From CAYQQU01 sp964419545 (GTDB taxonomy: Bacteria > Bacteroidota > Bacteroidia > Chitinophagales > Saprospiraceae), in NCBI GenBank assembly GCA_964419545.1, contig CAYQQU010000039.1, positions 1-54,841 of the forward strand: a DNA stretch of 54,841 nt. The letters are read 5' to 3'. The notes under the pieces were generated by a model that saw nothing but the letters and a program-made list of their open reading frames with translations, did no database searches and was not told the origin of the DNA. The position numbers and the translations under genes are program-made. Position 1 is the first letter of the stretch. Every line of letters begins with the position of its first letter. Below are positions 53,631 to 54,841 of this stretch, piece after piece.

Positions 53631-53690
53631 GTTGGAACCAGACCGGAAATCGACGGAGAACCCCGCGCGGGGTTCTCCGTTGGCTCCAAC
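53631..53690 (+). terminator. Strong extended hairpin after pflB
   Basis: A perfect 28-base palindrome (53653-53680, half-site ACGGAGAACCCCGC) forms a 12-bp or longer GC-rich stem. It is flanked by outer arms GTTGGAACC (53631-53639) and GGCTCCAAC (53682-53690), pairing at 8 of 9. A T-rich stretch follows only after about 8 bases, so it may be an mRNA-stabilising or attenuating hairpin that sets the pflB:pflA ratio. Confidence 0.7.
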
Positions 53691-53704
53691 GCATTTGTCT
53701 TTTT

Positions 53705-53731
53705 GGGTTCAAAGTGAATTGGTTTGAACCC
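53705..53731 (+). other. Second hairpin in the pflB-pflA interval
   Basis: GGGTTCAAA (53705-53713) and TTTGAACCC (53723-53731) form a perfect 9-bp stem around a 9-base loop, 53 bases before the pflA ATG. It is a palindromic site of a size that could bind a dimeric regulator, or a 5' processing hairpin. Confidence 0.55.
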
Positions 53732-53783
53732 ATTGCGGGTTTGGTCTTTGAGCCGAAAACTAACTAACCACACAGTTTTTTGC

Positions 53784-54539
53784 ATGACCGACCATCATCA
53801 CCGAACAGCACAACAATTACGGGTACATTCCTTTGAGACCTTTGGCACGCACGACGGCCCGGGCATCCGCCTGGTCGTGTTCGTACAGGGCTGTGAGTTC
53901 CGCTGCCTGTACTGCGCCAATCCCGACACCCTGCCCATGAAGGGCGGCGAGCTGATCGCACTGGAGGAGATCGTGAGGATGGCGGAAAAACAAAAGCCTT
54001 ACTTCGGCCGCCAGGGAGGCGTAACGATCTCCGGGGGCGAACCCCTGCTCCAACGCAAATCGCTGCTTCCCTTATTCCGGCAGTTGCACCAGCAAGGCAT
54101 CCACACCGCGCTGGATTCCAACGGCCGCTTGCTGGACCCGGCGGTAAAGGAACTGCTGGAACATACCGACCTACTCCTGCTGGATGTCAAACACATCGAC
54201 AACGAATGGCACCAAAAACTCACTTCCCTTCCCAATGATCAGGTGCTGCAGGTAGCCGCCTACCGGGAATCGACCGGCCAGCCGATGTGGCTCCGCTACG
54301 TCCTGGTGCCCGGTTGGACCGACCAGCCCGAACATTTGCACGGCCTGGGCCGGCATTTCCAGCATTATCAGACCATAGAGAAAATTGAGATCCAGCCCTT
54401 TCACCAGCTCGGTAAACACAAATGGGAAGCATTGGGAAAAACCTATCAGCTGGGCCACCTCCCCCCTGCTTCTTCCGAAGACGTGGCCAAGGCCGAAGCT
54501 ATTTTTAGTCAGTATTTTAAGGAAGTGAAAGTGAATTGA
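53784..54539 (+). CDS. pflA: Pyruvate formate-lyase activating enzyme
   Basis: A 251-residue radical SAM protein. The CxxxCxxC cluster motif is CEFRCLYC, followed by ANPDTL, and GGVTISGGEPLLQ lies in the SAM-binding region. The N-terminus has VHSFETFGTHDGPGIRLVVFVQGC. It would generate the glycyl radical on PflB. The start at 53784 is the first ATG giving the family N-terminus. It lies 180 bases after pflB, with two hairpins in between. Confidence 0.95.
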   Translation: MTDHHHRTAQQLRVHSFETFGTHDGPGIRLVVFVQGCEFRCLYCANPDTLPMKGGELIALEEIVRMAEKQKPYFGRQGGVTISGGEPLLQRKSLLPLFRQLHQQGIHTALDSNGRLLDPAVKELLEHTDLLLLDVKHIDNEWHQKLTSLPNDQVLQVAAYRESTGQPMWLRYVLVPGWTDQPEHLHGLGRHFQHYQTIEKIEIQPFHQLGKHKWEALGKTYQLGHLPPASSEDVAKAEAIFSQYFKEVKVN

Positions 54540-54841
54540 CTCTTTCGGCATTTTACCCGCCATGGACGCCGGCGCCAAGTTCTGCTCAGTATTTATTCTA
54601 TCTTTCTTAACCCAACTTGCAGTTTTTTGCCCTCCAAATGAGAAAAAATAGCTCTTTTGCTGATCATCTGAATATGTTCATTTTTGTAAATGAAGTATTT
54701 AGTATTCTGAAATCGAGTTGTAGTATAGTATGGGTATTGCATTTTTGGATTTTTCTTCTTATATTGCCCCCATGTGGATCAAACCGAGTAACTACTTAGG
54801 TTATTTGCATCCCAAATTCAAATCTATTCCCAGCTAGCAGC
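54540..54841. other. AT-rich non-coding right end
   Basis: 302 bases downstream of pflA with no credible gene. It is markedly AT-rich from about 54600 on, with many T-runs. A 60-residue reading frame at 54617-54799 is hydrophobic but lacks any gene-like context. It may hold a promoter for a gene beyond the window. Confidence 0.5.

Noticed and set aside
54617..54799. 60-residue open frame at the right end
   Set aside because: AT-rich, no ribosome-binding or family support, and no neighbour context.

Overview
The window is one ~55 kb stretch of GC-rich chromosome from a Bacteroidota bacterium, most likely a marine Saprospiria/Lewinella-type organism. The phylum rests on type IX secretion tails of both kinds (type A on two proteins, type B 'gliding motility' type on a 1668-residue adhesin), a TonB-dependent receptor with a carboxypeptidase-regulatory-like N-terminal domain, and promoters of the Bacteroidota TTG/TAnnTTTG form. 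The family-level guess rests on the high GC and the choice-of-anchor L adhesin and is only inference. No rRNA, tRNA, CRISPR array, transposase or prophage gene was seen. Nearly all of the sequence is coding.

Layout. 0-4.4 kb: a STAND NTPase with TPRs and a secreted seven-bladed propeller protein. 4.6-13.3 kb: housekeeping and envelope genes (holA, a substrate-binding-domain/methyltransferase fusion, hemH, then surE - small membrane protein - lpxB - methyltransferase - mltA, mostly overlapping by ATGA). 13.3-23.4 kb: a coherent solute uptake and signalling island. It holds a cNMP/CBS/nucleotidyltransferase protein with a DnaQ-like exonuclease on the minus strand. Facing it on the plus strand are an ArsR-type repressor, an outer-membrane porin, DUF4212 plus a sodium:solute symporter, two tiny membrane proteins, and a symporter-STAC-histidine kinase (CbrA-like). 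23.5-28.2 kb: pyrC, purK, cry-DASH photolyase, arfB. 28.2-37.2 kb: a secreted PQQ-type sugar dehydrogenase, a SCO/cytochrome c pair and the giant adhesin. 37.4-45.3 kb: a TonB receptor, a lipoprotein, a YrdC-family protein, a MoxR/Mg-chelatase-like AAA+ ATPase, a small unknown protein and a SWIM-finger protein. 45.4-51.2 kb: a complete seven-gene Mrp Na+/H+ antiporter operon. 51.4-54.5 kb: pflB and pflA. The last 300 bases look non-coding.

How it works together. The 13.3-23.4 kb island is the most system-like part. A porin and a Na+-coupled carrier import a small solute (acetate or a similar carboxylate is the likeliest guess). A second, kinase-fused carrier would sense flux, and an ArsR-type protein probably represses both itself and the porin operon through a shared 11-bp AT-rich motif. 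The Mrp complex would supply or balance the sodium gradient, and PFL would make acetyl-CoA and formate when oxygen is short.

The least explained signal is a ~23-bp dispersed repeat with core CCGGATTATTCATGG. It has six recognisable copies. Three of them supply or abut stop codons, and two fill convergent gene junctions so that the stop codons of both genes lie inside the repeat. Long inverted repeats at other junctions, nested hairpins downstream of the symporter gene and two strong hairpins between pflB and pflA are the other structural features to follow up.
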